Part shown: positions 11,069 to 23,069 of the stretch, in pieces
Layout: each line of letters opens with the position of its first letter
Numbering within the stretch: the first letter of the stretch is position 1
NCBI GenBank assembly: GCA_963921935.1
Contig: OY998181.1
Location: 140,143,423 to 140,207,422, forward strand
Reading direction: 5' to 3'
Length of the DNA: 64,000 bases
From: Galeruca laticollis
Taxonomy: Eukaryota; Arthropoda; Insecta; Coleoptera; Chrysomelidae
Notes under the pieces: generated by a model
What the model was told of the DNA's origin: nothing
What the model saw: the letters and a program-made list of their open reading frames with translations, nothing else
The model's database searches: none
Position numbers and translations under genes: made by a program

Positions 11069-12942
11069 TATTTTATATATGTAATTTAATTTTATATGAA
11101 TGATGTATGAAACTTTATATCGGCTGGCTCATAATTTATCTTTTATATTGATGTAATTTTAATTTTTTATTTTATTTATAAGTCGGAAGCATGAATGACT
11201 CGTCTCTTTGGATTCTTGGCGCACACGGTATAAATATAATTAGGTTTATATCTGTTTATTTAAGTATTTTGAAAATGATAGTTCAGAATATAATTTCTTA
11301 TAGAAAGATGGAAATATGTTGATTCAAATAATTGTATGGAAAACATGACAGGAATAAAAAACACCAACACTTTATTGAAAAATTAATTTAATAAATTGTA
11401 ATTATGAGAAACTTTGTATTCTTTTAAAAATATAAAATTATTGAATATCCCTACATACTATGCAATGCTGAATACACATTTATTATTCTCTCTTCTGCAC
11501 TTGCGCATAAGTTACGCATGCGCTGATATACCTTATTAGGAACAGAAAATGCAATTCATTGTCGATGTAGTATAAACGGTAAACACCCTTCAGCGTGTAT
11601 ACAGTTGTGATAAAGTTTTAATGCGTTATATAAATTTAAACGAAACAATTACATATATAAGAACTCTTTTAAATAATGTGTGTAAAGTGTAAAGCAAATA
11701 GTAATTAGTTAGAACAGTTAAGCATGCATGAAAGATAAGAAAAATTGAAATTTATGTGAAAGTTTATGAAACATGTGAACATTGAAAATCGATTATTATT
11801 TAACAAGTAAGTACAAATATTCTTATGAACTATATTGCATGCATTTCCATGGAGGTAAAGTACTATGCATAGTAATAAATTGTTTTTAGGCCTTTTCTTT
11901 TAAAATTTCATTATCAAAACGTTTTTTTGAATATACAATAGTTCACTGTTCGTTTAAATGGAATTCCCAAAAGTTTTAATTAAAATTCACAGACCTTATT
12001 ACATAGTCCCTGGATGCGTCTACGACTTTCTTGCAGATCTCTAACTAAGAGATACACCTTCAGAACGGCTTGTTCTTCTCTACACGAGTTCACCAAACTT
12101 ATTTAAGTGTTTCTATCACTATTTTGAGGAATTTTATTAACTTTTTCGGGAAATATTAACAAATTTAATCTGAGGGAATTTATCACACACCTCGCTTCTT
12201 CATCACCCCAAAAACCATCAATTATTTTTTAAATCAACAAACTTTTCTGCTTCCTTAATCCAAAGCTTGCTTTTCCTTGTTTTATTGTTACAAATTGTCA
12301 CTTTCTATGTCTTTTATTGGAAAAACTGTAATTGTTTGATTTTAAAGTCCTGGAGGATTAACACATTTATACACTACTGTTCACTAAGTATTCAGGATTT
12401 TATATAAAGTTTTTTTTTACAGAATACATTAGCTATTTTAGTCATTATCCCGTTTTTTCGGTTCATTTATTTATATTTATTTTTACAAAATCTATAACCT
12501 AAATTATTAATTCATATAGATGTAATTGTTTAATTTTTAATTCTAAAATTTTCAATGTATTGGTCTTACATAAACTATTCCTTATTATTGATTTTATTGT
12601 TATTGTCCAATATAAAATAAATAACCCATAAATTTAAGTTGGTAATGAAATTGCTAGATTTCATTACTTCCTGTTTATAATCCATTGTTTTAAACTATGT
12701 TTGGGCTGTGTTCCATATATCATTTCTCATGAAGCTTTCAACCCTTTCTTTAAAATTCTTAATTCTCATTATAAACACCTGCAAATGTTTTTTAATACTT
12801 ATTTGAATAATGTTGTGTTTAGAATTTCTATTCATAGTTCTTTTATTAATCAATCATATTGATATTTGATATTATATTCATGCATATTTCCTTCTTTCTA
12901 TTGATTTCATATCTGAATTGACGGTAACTTTTATAAAATGCT
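11069..12942 (-). repeat. 5' LTR of element A
   Basis: Near-identical to 1249-3275 apart from scattered substitutions and a ~150-bp gap after GCAAATG (about 12788). Its outer end (12942) may lack a few terminal bases, because the purine tract of the other copy implies a slightly longer LTR. Confidence 0.85.
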
Positions 12943-13574
12943 GAAATAATATAAATTAACATACATACACTACTTACCAATAATTATATAAAGTATCTTC
13001 GCATGAAATCCAGAAATTATCCAATAATTGGGAGAGAGTCGTATCCATACCGCTGTTAGCAGTTTCCAGCCAGAGAAATTCCGAAAATAGTGTCAGGTCA
13101 GTGCATTTTTAATATTATTGGCCAATAATAAAAGCGATAATAACAAAGAATGACGATTCTATTCTTTTCCTATCTTTGAACTAAAAAAGGAAAATTTGTA
13201 AATATAATTCCATAGGTATAATTAGTTATTAAGTATATGAACACTGAATTGTTCATGTGAATGTAAAGAAATTATTTATCTACTTACTTGAATACATTTC
13301 CTTTGAACATGTGCACATAAATGTTTGGTTTTCCAGAAATCAGCTGATAAATTATCTTGCATATTGATTTATATCGAACTTCAGCTTATACGTGTATATA
13401 TGTTAATGTAATACGATCACATAAATCCTTTTATATAATCACTAATACACATATCATTATTGGAATAACTAGTGTATTGATATTCCATAATAAAACATTC
13501 ATTCAATAATCGCCCTCTGTCGATAAGTGTATGGTACGCGTGGATTCGTTGATCATGCGCATTAATTGGAGCGG
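12943..13574. other. Unannotated interval
   Basis: Flank of element A. AT-rich, ORFs under 60 codons, none convincing. Confidence 0.5.
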
Positions 13575-14490
13575 GCGCTGGAGTATTTGGGCCTGGCACC
13601 AGATACTCATTATCGTTTGGCTCCTTCCCGAGCGTCTTTCAGGCAGAAATACTTGCGATCGAAAGATGCGTGGAACTGAACCTAGAAAGAAACTACCAGA
13701 AATGTGACATATCGATCCATTCTGATAGTCAAGCAGCTATCAAAGCATTGAGCTCCCATGTCATTGACTCAAAGTTGGCATGGGAGTGCCGTAAAAACTT
13801 GATGAATTAGGCAAGAATAACAGGGTCCCTCTAGTCTTGGTTCCTGGCCACTCGGGAATCACGGGAAATGAAGAGGCCAATACACTTGCCAGGAAAGGAG
13901 TACAAATGCCCTTTATTGGCCCGGAGCCTTTCTGTGGCGTAGCAAAATGTTCCTACAAGAAAGAGTTTCGGAAGAAAGAGGAAACCGAAAGAGAAGCACT
14001 CTGGCGGTGTCTTCCCGGGTCGGAACATTCCAAAAAGTTCCTGTGGAACTTTGACACTGCTAGATCCAAAAAATATTTGGACCTCAATAAAGATAAGCTA
14101 CATCTCCTCACGGGCTTTCTTACAGGATACTGCCGCCTTAGGAAGCATTTAACGAGAATAGGTCTAGCAGGGATTGACGAGTGTAGATTCTGTGGGGAGC
14201 AGGATGAAATTCCGGATCACCTAGTTATGGAATGCCTCACCATTGCAAGCCAATGCAAGAAATGTTTCGGACAAGAAACTTGTAAGAGTTCTAGTACCAG
14301 AGTTCTAGTACCAGAGTTCTAGTACTAGAGTTCTAGTACTAGAGTTCTAGTACTAGAGTTTATTAGAACCTTGGAACTGGAAGGCGAGCTGTAGTAGTAG
14401 CGAGAACAGCTTTGATAGGGGGGGGGGCACAGTAAACCTTTGCTTTCAGTGCACTGTAACCCCGTTAAAATATAATCTAATCTAATGATC
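13575..14490 (+). pseudogene. 3' fragment of a non-LTR (LINE) retrotransposon with RNase H
   Basis: 5'-truncated LINE. The first part reads as an RNase H domain (AEILAIERCVELNLE, IHSDSQAAIKALSS), changes frame near 13805, and continues at 13837-14322 with VPGHSGITGNEEANTLARKG, the RNase H C-terminus. After it comes the usual tail domain with the cysteine motif CRFCGEQDEIPDHLVMEC. The 3' end has a G-run and finishes near TATAATCTAATCTAATG, the kind of short-repeat tail used by Jockey/Loa/R1-type LINEs. The RT and endonuclease are absent, as expected for 5' truncation during target-primed reverse transcription. Confidence 0.88.
14285..14361. repeat. 14-bp minisatellite in LINE 3' end
   Basis: About five copies of AGAGTTCTAGTACY in tandem, overlapping the end of the LINE ORF; it adds a run of near-identical codons and then a stop. 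Confidence 0.9.
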
Positions 14491-15934
14491 TTGCAGGTAT
14501 GTTCCTCTGAATATTTTTGACATTCATTAATGTGTTAGAAAAGTCATTTGGTGACATAGGTATGATCTAATGAACAAAATAAAACGAGGAGATTGATACT
14601 CGATGCTTTTTTCTGGTTTCAAAGAATGTGCATGTACTCTCGTATCAGTACACTCTGAGAACATATTAAATTCCAGCACTATTGAGTATTGTTTGCTTTT
14701 CTATTTCTATTTTGTCATATTACAATCGCAGAAGTAAAGTCAAAAAAATATTTTTCCCGTTATTATTATTATCAAATAACAGTTGGTATTAAATCTCAGT
14801 GCCTGCATAAAAAAATATTTCCTAACCCATGCATTAATTTTATTTTTATAATAATAATATATGTCTTTATTAACCGACAATTTTCAAGAGAATACAATAA
14901 TGTCAACAGCATAATGCGACGATATAGGGGTCTCAGCTCAAATTAAGTAACCACTCTTTAAAAACAAGAAATTTAACATATATTTAAGGATTGTAACTAG
15001 CGGTACAATTTCAAATTCACAAAATCTGCCTAAAAAAATACATTGAACCTCATGGAACATAACTTCAATAATTCCCCGACAATAATACACTACCAAATTG
15101 ATAACGCTTGCATAAAACTATTTATTATTAAATTACTAATTTTTCAGCAACTATAGACACACATTCGGAACTCGATATTACTAGTCACAGAAAATATAGT
15201 ACAAAATCAACTCAACGATACTTCGTAAAAATTATAATAAACCTAGTACTTACACTAACACTAACAGGACACGTCTTCTGCTTCTTGAAGGGGCACTTTG
15301 TCTTTACTTGCGCTAAACACCCCTCAGGCAGGCTTTACTGGATTCCCTTGACTATAACTTCCCCAACTATTCGCTTTGCTGGTTCCCAGAACCACCGCGT
15401 TTGCCTCGCTGGTCCCAAGACCAACTCCTCTAAAGAATATATTTTTCGAACCAAGACAGTGTTCTCTCCAAGAAACAATTACGTTTTTCTTTGTGAGCAA
15501 TTACTAAAACATATTTTGAAACATTGACCTACTTTTGCAAAGCCTACCATATACTGGGTGTTATTTCTAAGCAAACGTGACACCTATAGTAATCAAGTAT
15601 TAACATTGTGAGATAACTATCGTGATAATCGGTTAAAAGGCGCAAGATCAGCAGAGCTGCTCTTCCTCAAGGGCCCAATATTTGTATAATAATTAGTGTA
15701 AACGGTTACACAAAGAAAACAAAACAAAGAAGACGTAACCCAAAAAAAAATATTTTTTACTAATGATATGGTATGATACTAAAGTACTACTCTTTTGCTC
15801 ATTGAGCAAATGCTCATATATTTTCGTTGTAAATGTGTTCATATTTAATGTTTTCATGTCCTTGTTTAAAGCATTATAATATTGGTTGAATGAGAAAAAT
15901 GTCTGGGTAAATCAAAACAATCTTTAAAAAAAAT
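14491..15934. other. Unannotated interval
   Basis: No ORF with a recognisable domain. The 85-codon ORF at 14689-14946 and the 80-codon ORF at 15285-15527 look like chance. 15285-15430 is less AT-rich than its surroundings. Confidence 0.5.
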
Positions 15935-16320
15935 TTATTGAATTAAATATGGAAAAACTAATTGTTGGCATGGCTCATCTCTTTTTTGTATACCTAAACG
16001 ATTCCTTTGTCTGTTCCCTAGAATTCCAGTAATATGTGGATTATTATTTCCATCTTCTGCGGGAATAAATTCGAAATCAATTACATCATTTTGTAACATG
16101 CAGTGGCATATTTTGGGGCCCATCCCAAACATTGTCTTGCAATTCTTTCAGACACCTAAATATTTTTTGCAGAAGGCAGAACGATCGTTCTATAATTGCT
16201 CCAGTCCTCGATAACAGAAAATTAAAATTCTTCTGGGCATCAGTTAAGTGGCCATTGTTTTTATATGGTGGTATCAATTCTGGCAGACATTTGGTGATCA
16301 CATACAGCCTGAAAAAATCA
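15935..16320 (-). pseudogene. PIF/Harbinger transposase, C-terminal remnant
   Basis: Two overlapping frames together match the end of the Harbinger DDE nuclease (DDE_Tnp_4 family). The first (16301-16086) has PPYKNNGHLTDAQKNFNFLL followed by IIERSFCLLQKIFRCLKEL, the conserved region around the last acidic residue. The second (16132-15935) has KICHCMLQNDV, equivalent to the 'CVLHN' motif. A frameshift near 16100-16130 separates them. A pyrimidine run plus CAG near 16310 looks like a 3' splice site, consistent with an exon whose upstream partners are missing. Confidence 0.85.
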
Positions 16321-16519
16321 TTTATTTCAATATCACAATCGGCAAGTGTTCCGAAAACTAACTAATATATTCTCAAAAATTGAGATCACAGATTCTTAGG
16401 ACAATTAACTAAAATATTACAGTTGCCAGACATTTTTGAAATATTGAGAACTGAAAAATAATTAAAATAAATACATTCTTATAATAACAAAAACTGAAAA
16501 ATATAAAATATATACATTT

Positions 16520-17155
16520 TTGAAAATAAAATAACTTAAAATAAAACATCTTCTAATTTCAGTCAGCATTTCAATGAAAAAGTTGGCAGCAGGATAAAAT
16601 AATTGTCCATCTTTATAATTTTTTTGATTTTCTTTAAACCACTCAAATATTTCTTCCTCCAGTTTCCTTTTGTCGTCATGTCTCTTTTGCTTTCTGATCT
16701 CCAACTCGGCAGTAGTGAATAATGGTTTCATTTTTCTTTTCTTCCAGGAGATAAATTTTTCTTTTTTATATCAGCATCTTCTGTGGTGAAATCGTTGATG
16801 TCTGTTAGTTTCCTTTTCATAGAATCAGCAGTGAGATTGAGACAAAATGAGGATCTTTCCCGTATATTTCTTGAAAATCTTAATAAAACTTTCACTTTAC
16901 ATTCGAGATTCCTGTTTTATTCATCCCCGTCCTCACTTTATCGTACGTTTTTCGTAAATTCCTCCACTTTTCATCACAATTCACTCCAGATTTTTTATAA
17001 GCAAACTGGTTCAATTCAAAGCTTATTATTTCCCAGGCTTTTTTTGTAAAGTTAGGCGAATCAAATGTGATGTGACTGATATTAATGAAATTTTGGTAAT
17101 TGTGGTTTTTCGAGGTGGCAAATGTCATCATAGGGTTATTTTTGGCCGACTCCAC
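16520..17155 (-). pseudogene. Myb/SANT-like DNA-binding protein of a Harbinger element
   Basis: Harbinger elements encode a second, Myb/SANT- or MADF-like protein that helps the transposase reach the DNA. Here 17155-16892 reads TKKAWEIISFELNQFAYKK then CDEKWRNLRKTYDKVRTGM, a trihelix/SANT pattern. After a frame change, GKDPHF matches the usual 'GK-P' segment. A charged helical tail KQKRHDDKRKLEEEIFEW (16731-16520) follows. Adjacent to and on the same strand as the Harbinger nuclease remnant at 15935-16320, so both probably come from one decayed element. Confidence 0.65.
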
Positions 17156-17289
17156 GACAGGCGCTTCATACTACATAGCGCGTCTGCTTAGTGGTCCAAA
17201 GAGTAGCGATATTAGCCCCATATTATTTAGTCATCTATCTCTCAGATAAGGTACGAACAGTGCGGTGTTAAGTGAAAGAGTGGTTAAAA

Positions 17290-17989
17290 GTTGCTCAAGA
17301 ATATGAAAAAGAATGGAATTTTCCATATTGTATTTTGGTCTAGACGGTCGGCACATTGTTTTTAGCTCACCTATTTCAGCAGGATCATATTATCAAACTA
17401 TAAAGGAGCTAACAGTTTAGTACTTTTAGGCCTTGCTGATGCAAATTACAAATTTATTTCTGTAAATGTTGGTGTTAACGCAAGATTAAGCGATTGAGGT
17501 GTTTTGAGTGCCTGTAAATTGTACAACAAAATCCAAAACCAGACCTTGAATCTTCCGGAACCCTCAGAATTGCCTGGAAAACCAAATTACCATTTGTTAT
17601 TATTGCAGATGATGCATTTCCATTGATAGAAAATTTAATGAAACCATATCCTCAACGAAATTTATCATACCAAAATAGAATATTCAATTCGTCTGTCTAG
17701 AGCCAGGCGTATGGTTGAGTGTGCTTTTTGCATACTTGTTAATAAATGGAGAGTTCCCATTCACAAAATACTCATTGCCCCTGAAAAAGTTGAACTTTTA
17801 ACTTTAACATGTGTAATTCTAAACAATTTTCTTATTTCAGAAAGCCCTACATATTTTAAGGAAACTGAAGAGAAGTTTAATTTAAGCCAAAGTATTGTAG
17901 TGTCACAAATCTCGCAACAAATTGGTAACAAGTCAAAATCATCGGCACGAACTATTAGAGAGGAGTTTAAACATTTCTTTAACTCTTAA
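17290..17989 (+). pseudogene. Second PIF/Harbinger transposase remnant
   Basis: On the strand opposite the preceding remnant. Segments in several frames match the nuclease: FVIIADDAFPLIENLMKPYP (about 17600, the second catalytic Asp region), then RMVECAFCILVNKWRVP (17711, third acidic region) and LTCVILNNFLIS (the 'CVLHNFL' motif). The last ORF, 17711-17989, is open for 92 codons. The earlier part has several stops and frameshifts. Sequence differs from 15935-16320, so it is a different family member. Confidence 0.85.
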
Positions 17990-18049
17990 CTGGGCTCAGT
18001 ACCATGGCAAGATGATCCGTGCAAACGGGCAATTAATAATTATTTTATC

Positions 18050-18050
<1 letters not shown>

Positions 18051-18097
<47 letters not shown>
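18051..18097. repeat. (TA)n microsatellite
   Basis: Pure TA run of about 45 bp just right of the Harbinger remnant. Confidence 0.95.
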
Positions 18098-18101
<4 letters not shown>

Positions 18102-19623
18102 CACAATAGAATTAGCAAAGTAAGTTTCTTATCAAAGAAAAAACATAAATTTCAGAATATTTTAAGTTATCGTGGAACAGTTTCATTCCTACCACAAATG
18201 TATATATTTGTTAAAGTTCAATTTAATATAAAAATAATTATCTAACAAGTAACAAGTAATTTCTCTTTTACATCTAATCTGAACTGATCTGTTAAAGGTT
18301 GTTAAAAGTGGCACGATCACACATACTCCCTGAGTGTAGGTAAATAGAAAGACACATAAACGCCTGAGCCAAAAAGGTCCCATCAATTGAAATAAACGAA
18401 TCATTTTTATAGGTAATTGGTGCTCCACTTTTGATAGAAATATAATTAACAGAAGGGAGAGTTAAACATTCAAAATTTCATACCACAATATAAGCAATAA
18501 CACATTCTTGTCATGAATAAATCAAAACCTTACAAATGTTATAAAAACAATATCAAAAAATAAATCAAATAAAGAACTCTAACAATTTGAAATTGTCGTT
18601 AATTATAAATGAAAAGACCAATTGTCATAAAAAACTGTACATGTAATTATTTTTAACAGTGCGCGCAAATGAAAATGAATAGTGTCATAACAATACGGAA
18701 ATAGAGACCCTGACCTGATATACCTATTATTTATTTATTTTATAAAAACAAGTGACAGCAACGGACGTGACAACCAGTGTGAGAAAAACAATTTGAGGAG
18801 ATTGATTTGAATTTTGAAAGAAAGCGGAGAGATAGAAATTTTGAGAACTTTAAAATAGAAATTAACAATAAAAAAACTTTATAATATTGGAAAATTGTAA
18901 CTAAAAGTTTTGAAAGAAACTTCTAGGTGATACCAGGAATGGAGATGCCGTCAAGAACAATTCGTTGAATGTAATTATGGAATCTTCAGAATACACAAAA
19001 TACCGATAAGTACCTATTTTCGTTATAATTTCTAAAACAACCATCCCATAAACATTTGAAAAACTTGAATTCACAAACTCGCGTGTGTCTGAACGTTTTC
19101 AAACGTAACAATAAAAACTTATTCAATTTAATCCTAGCATCATAAATAGTAATTAGCTCACCTGTATAGTAGATATTCACTTCAGAGATATCTTTGAACT
19201 CTTGATGATTTGAAACCATATTATTAATAACTAAATAAATTTTTATCACCTTTAAAATACTTAACGAATTACACCAATATTTCTTCATATAATAAACATC
19301 TAATAAAACTATTTCACTATGCATTCTTTTATTCTTAAAAATATTTTCATAAATCAGATTAATGTGAGGTTAACTATCAAATCATCAAGTAATAATTTAG
19401 TCTAAGAATCGTATTCACATCATAATATAACTTTCTTTATTTGACTTATCACCTTGGAATGAGAAGGAATGTTTGTATTAAATTTAGGAATCATTCTGCT
19501 CTGTTTTAATTAGACAACCAGTAATACATTTCCAGTGGCGTAACCTAATAAACTTAAAATTAAAATATTTCCCATAATATTACAACAACGTAGACAAATA
19601 AAATACTCTCTACACTACAATAC

Positions 19624-19629
<6 letters not shown>
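18098..19629. other. Unannotated interval
   Basis: AT-rich. ORFs at 18189-18428 and 18986-19324 (minus) show no recognisable motif. I see nothing further. Confidence 0.5.

Positions 19630-19661
<32 letters not shown>
19630..19661. repeat. (TA)n microsatellite at Penelope insertion edge
   Basis: TA run ending a few bases before the Penelope-like element, perhaps the insertion target. Confidence 0.9.
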
Positions 19662-19664
<3 letters not shown>

Positions 19665-19666
<2 letters not shown>

Positions 19667-19716
19667 GAAGAAAGATAGTCTTTGCTGACTAGTTAGGAAT
19701 AAAACTAGTGAATATT
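19665..19716 (-). repeat. 3' copy of PLE terminal direct repeat
   Basis: Same 52 bases as 23070-23121 with no difference seen by eye. Confidence 0.9.
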
Positions 19717-19759
19717 GGGGATTGCAGCAAAAAATTGGAAAAGATATACTCTTAGCGGA

Positions 19760-19808
19760 AAATGTCCAAGCTTTCGAGGATGTTTGTCCTCATCATCAGG
19801 GAAACTAG
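19760..19808 (-). ncRNA. Candidate hammerhead ribozyme motif in PLE 3' region
   Basis: On the minus strand the core CTGATGA (19799-19793) is followed by a perfect hairpin GAGGA-CAAACA-TCCTC, then GAAA and the palindrome AGCT followed by T and GGAC. TCC before the core can pair with GGA after the cleavage position. This is the layout of PLE hammerheads with a tiny palindromic stem III that act as dimers. One extra U between CTGATGA and stem II departs from the strict consensus, and stem I is only 3 bp before a mismatch, so activity is uncertain. Confidence 0.5.
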
Positions 19809-20525
19809 AATGAAAAAACAACAGTTGAATACTGTGGTCAAAGAGAATAATTAAAAATGAAATTCACAACCACGTGTGTACTTACCTCCGAAGTGAGGTT
19901 AGATTCCATAAAGATGTAAAATCGTAAACTACAGATCGTAAATTGTGGAATATTCAAGTAGGAATTGAACCAACGGCCTAATCAATCGTGTCATAGCAAC
20001 AATTGTAATTGTCGCAGCATTTTATAAAATAAAACCATTGATTTCATCTTCATGTGTCACCATACTAAACGCCGGCGAGGAAATGATATATTTTGCCTCC
20101 AAAAGGGATGTGACAAGAGACAAACACTGTTACCAACGTCAATCATGAGCTGTGGGACAATGCCACTATTTTCGTAATGGCTGCTGTAGGGCCAACAATT
20201 GGTGTAATAAGAAGATGTAATATTATTGAATAGAGGAAGAGAGAAAGAAAGTGTGAGACAGAGCTAGGAGAACGCTCTCATTCTTATTATGTTTAGAGTG
20301 CGTAGAGAACATCACTTCGTTATGACTAACACAAAGGAAGGAAAGAGAAGACAACAGAACAGAAATATTAATATGTAATAATAAATATAGTAATTAAGTC
20401 ATTTAATAGTTCTCCAATCCGAATGTATCTACCAACACCAATACACTCAAAATTAGTTTTAATTATTATTATTTGTTTACTTGAATGTATCTACCAACAC
20501 CAATACATTCAAAGTAAGTTTATTA

Positions 20526-22982
20526 TTATTGAAATAAAGTAATAAGGGTGGTGTTGTCAGGAGCAACATAGTTATTTCCCACCACTTGATGTGCAAAATT
20601 AGTATATAAGGACAACAAAAATGAGTAGATCTCACTTAAGTGATCAATATCAGTTTTCTTGTTAATTACATTATTGTTTTGTGAAATGAAAGCCATTTCC
20701 AAGAATGATCTTTTCGTTTTGTTAGACTCAGTCGCTAACACCTTCACAGCCTCATAATTCATCTGATGATCAAGAGAATTTACATGAAAAGCTAACGCGC
20801 ACCTCTCTGGGTGTAATCTAGCATCACTCTTATGTGAAACTATACGGTTAGATAGAGATCTTAAAGTCTGTCCGATATATTGTTTATCACAATCTCTGCA
20901 AGGAATACTGTACACCACGTTAGTAAGTGAAGTCAAGGGGTCCTTATCTTTAACTCTAGAGTAAATCGATCTGATTGAAAGAACAGTTTTATTAGCAATT
21001 TTAAAATCACCACATGAACGGAGCAATCTGGCAAGTCTCGGAGTTATGTCCTTAATATATGGCAAAGTAGCGAAAACCGGTCGAGAAGGGGACACATCAG
21101 TTCCAACATCCGTCTGGGCTAAATTAGGATGGCTATCTTCATGCAACAAATCCACAGCATTAGATGTGCTGAATAATATCTTATTCAATAAAGGTCTTGG
21201 ATAAGAGTTATCCAAGAAGAGGTTAAGTAAAATATTGAGATTTTTATTATGAAAAACATTATTTGAAATTCTGAGTACTCTCTGCTTCATTTGTTTAACC
21301 AAATTCACTTTCATGGAATGTTTGTGGTAGGAGTGATAATTAAGATATCTACCAGAGCTGCATGGCTTCCTGTACCAATCTATAATAATTATATTGTTGT
21401 TACGAATAAATTTTGTATCTAAGAAAGGTACGGAATTCTCGAAGTCTTCCATTTCGATTGTGAATTGGATATTAGGATCAAAGCTATTAAATGTATCCAG
21501 AAGTTCATCACGGCCTCCTCGAGGAAGTGCCAAAATAATGTCATCAACATACTTTTTTATAAAAAAAGGAGTAAAAAAAAGAACAGGTATGACTGTATCC
21601 AGAACATCGTCCATGACATATGCTGCTAAGATAGGAGAAATTGACGCTCCCATTGGAGTACCAAAAGTTTGTTTGTAAATTTTGTTATTAAAGGAGAAAT
21701 AAGTACTATCAAACAGAAAAACTATTAATTCAAGAAAAGCTTCCTTCGGGATGGAGCAATGGATACCGATACGATCCCAACCCTTATCGATAGCTCTCAA
21801 ACAAGCATCAAGATAAACATTACTGAACAACGAGACCACATCCAAACTGGCCAGAACATAATTTTCTGGAATTTCTAAGTTATTAAACTTCTCAGAGACT
21901 TCAAAAGAGTCTTTGATAAAATACAAATTTTCATAATCATACGCTTGCGTCAGTATTTCTGTACAGAACTGTGCAATATTTTCAGTGGGGGCTCCTATGG
22001 AAGCCACTATCGGTCTTACAGAGAGAACTGGTTTATGAATTTTCGGAAGAGAATGAAATTTAGGAGGGACACCATGGTAGCTCATGAGTTTCTTCTTCAC
22101 TGTTATGTCAATGTAATGTTTATTACATAATGATTTAATTAGGTTGTTACCCTTTCTTTGAATAGAGGAAGTAGGGTCACTAGATAGTTCTACATAGGAA
22201 CTGTTATTCAAAACAATATCATTAGATAATTCAATATATTGTTGTCTGTCCATAATGACAGTAACGTTGCCCTTATCGGATTGAGTAAGAATCAGATGAG
22301 GGTTCGCCTTTAAGAAGGCTTTAGATTTAAGTAAAAGGTTATGAAAGAAAGAATTATTATGTGGTTGCTTTATGTAATTAGTGATAATATTAGTGGCTCT
22401 AGCTACCGTGATGTTTCTCATTTTCGAGTCTGTGATTGTGGAAGTGAGATAGTCTACATCTGATAAAATTGATTTAATTGAAATATCCTTCAAAATGACT
22501 GGTTCTACACTAAACTTTGGGCCCAAAGCTAAAAACTGTGAAATATCATCAGGTATAATGGTATTAGAAATATTTCTCCAACCCTCTTTAGATTTTAACA
22601 ATAATTTAAATTGATCACATTGTAATTTATTAAGTTTATGTATATTATTATATTTAATCTTATGAAAAAGTTTATTATAAGTAACCTGCTGTTTACTTGC
22701 AAAGTTTTGAAAGTGAAATTCACCAGATGAAGAAACTATTGTCCTTTTTAAAGATGACAAAGTTGATTCTAATTTACTAATCAGTGAATGGTTATTAGAA
22801 ATTTCAATATTAAGAAGTTTTATCCCTAACCTGTAATCAATCCCTGTTATCTTGTGAATGTCCTGTCTCATCAGGAGGCCGTCAATTGGTCTAATAGCCG
22901 CAGTTATATGATTGGGTAAAATCCCTGATTTCCTACATTTCAATAAAAAATGTTTCCTGTTGTATTCACGGGCAAGTTTCAT
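20526..22982 (-). CDS. Penelope-like reverse transcriptase with GIY-YIG endonuclease, intact
   Basis: Uninterrupted 818-aa ORF from ATG 22982; an in-frame stop lies just upstream, so the start is secure. Residues ~230-560 form the RT: SDKGNVTVIMD, PKFHSLPKIHKP, LDVVSLFSNV, QTFGTPMGASISP and the catalytic KYVDDIILA. The C-terminal domain (about residues 690-770) is a GIY-YIG nuclease, with VVYSIPCRDCDKQYIGQT, the cysteine pair typical of PLEs, and a downstream Arg and Glu-containing helix (FLEMAFI). PLEs use this pair for target-primed reverse transcription. Length is normal for canonical Penelope proteins. It appears complete and possibly competent. Confidence 0.96.
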   Translation of the reverse strand: MKLAREYNRKHFLLKCRKSGILPNHITAAIRPIDGLLMRQDIHKITGIDYRLGIKLLNIEISNNHSLISKLESTLSSLKRTIVSSSGEFHFQNFASKQQVTYNKLFHKIKYNNIHKLNKLQCDQFKLLLKSKEGWRNISNTIIPDDISQFLALGPKFSVEPVILKDISIKSILSDVDYLTSTITDSKMRNITVARATNIITNYIKQPHNNSFFHNLLLKSKAFLKANPHLILTQSDKGNVTVIMDRQQYIELSNDIVLNNSSYVELSSDPTSSIQRKGNNLIKSLCNKHYIDITVKKKLMSYHGVPPKFHSLPKIHKPVLSVRPIVASIGAPTENIAQFCTEILTQAYDYENLYFIKDSFEVSEKFNNLEIPENYVLASLDVVSLFSNVYLDACLRAIDKGWDRIGIHCSIPKEAFLELIVFLFDSTYFSFNNKIYKQTFGTPMGASISPILAAYVMDDVLDTVIPVLFFTPFFIKKYVDDIILALPRGGRDELLDTFNSFDPNIQFTIEMEDFENSVPFLDTKFIRNNNIIIIDWYRKPCSSGRYLNYHSYHKHSMKVNLVKQMKQRVLRISNNVFHNKNLNILLNLFLDNSYPRPLLNKILFSTSNAVDLLHEDSHPNLAQTDVGTDVSPSRPVFATLPYIKDITPRLARLLRSCGDFKIANKTVLSIRSIYSRVKDKDPLTSLTNVVYSIPCRDCDKQYIGQTLRSLSNRIVSHKSDARLHPERCALAFHVNSLDHQMNYEAVKVLATESNKTKRSFLEMAFISQNNNVINKKTDIDHLSEIYSFLLSLYTNFAHQVVGNNYVAPDNTTLITLFQ

Positions 22983-23069
22983 TTTGGTTTTAGACCATGC
23001 TTTATATTTTTGAACAGCTGTTTCTCCGTAGTTTATCTAGATGTTACGATAAAACCCCATGTCTGTAAG

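Larger units (their letters stand above)
1249..12942 (-). mobile_element. Ty3/gypsy-type LTR retrotransposon (element A), with nested mariner
   Basis: Two long direct repeats (1249-3275 and 11069-12942) flank minus-strand gag, PR-RT-RH and integrase ORFs. The order RT-RH-IN is that of Ty3/gypsy, not Copia. The element reads right to left, so the right repeat is the 5' LTR. The mariner at 4383-5716 lies between integrase and the 3' LTR and is therefore younger. By eye I count roughly 15 substitutions between the LTRs over ~1.85 kb, plus one ~150-bp gap, which suggests a fairly recent insertion. Exact LTR termini and a target duplication could not be settled. Confidence 0.85.

Noticed and set aside
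19955..19985. Minus-strand GGTTCAATTCC, a perfect tRNA B-box match
   Set aside because: No A box, no acceptor stem pairing and the T-arm has a mismatch; it lies in the Penelope 3' region. Not a tRNA or clear SINE.
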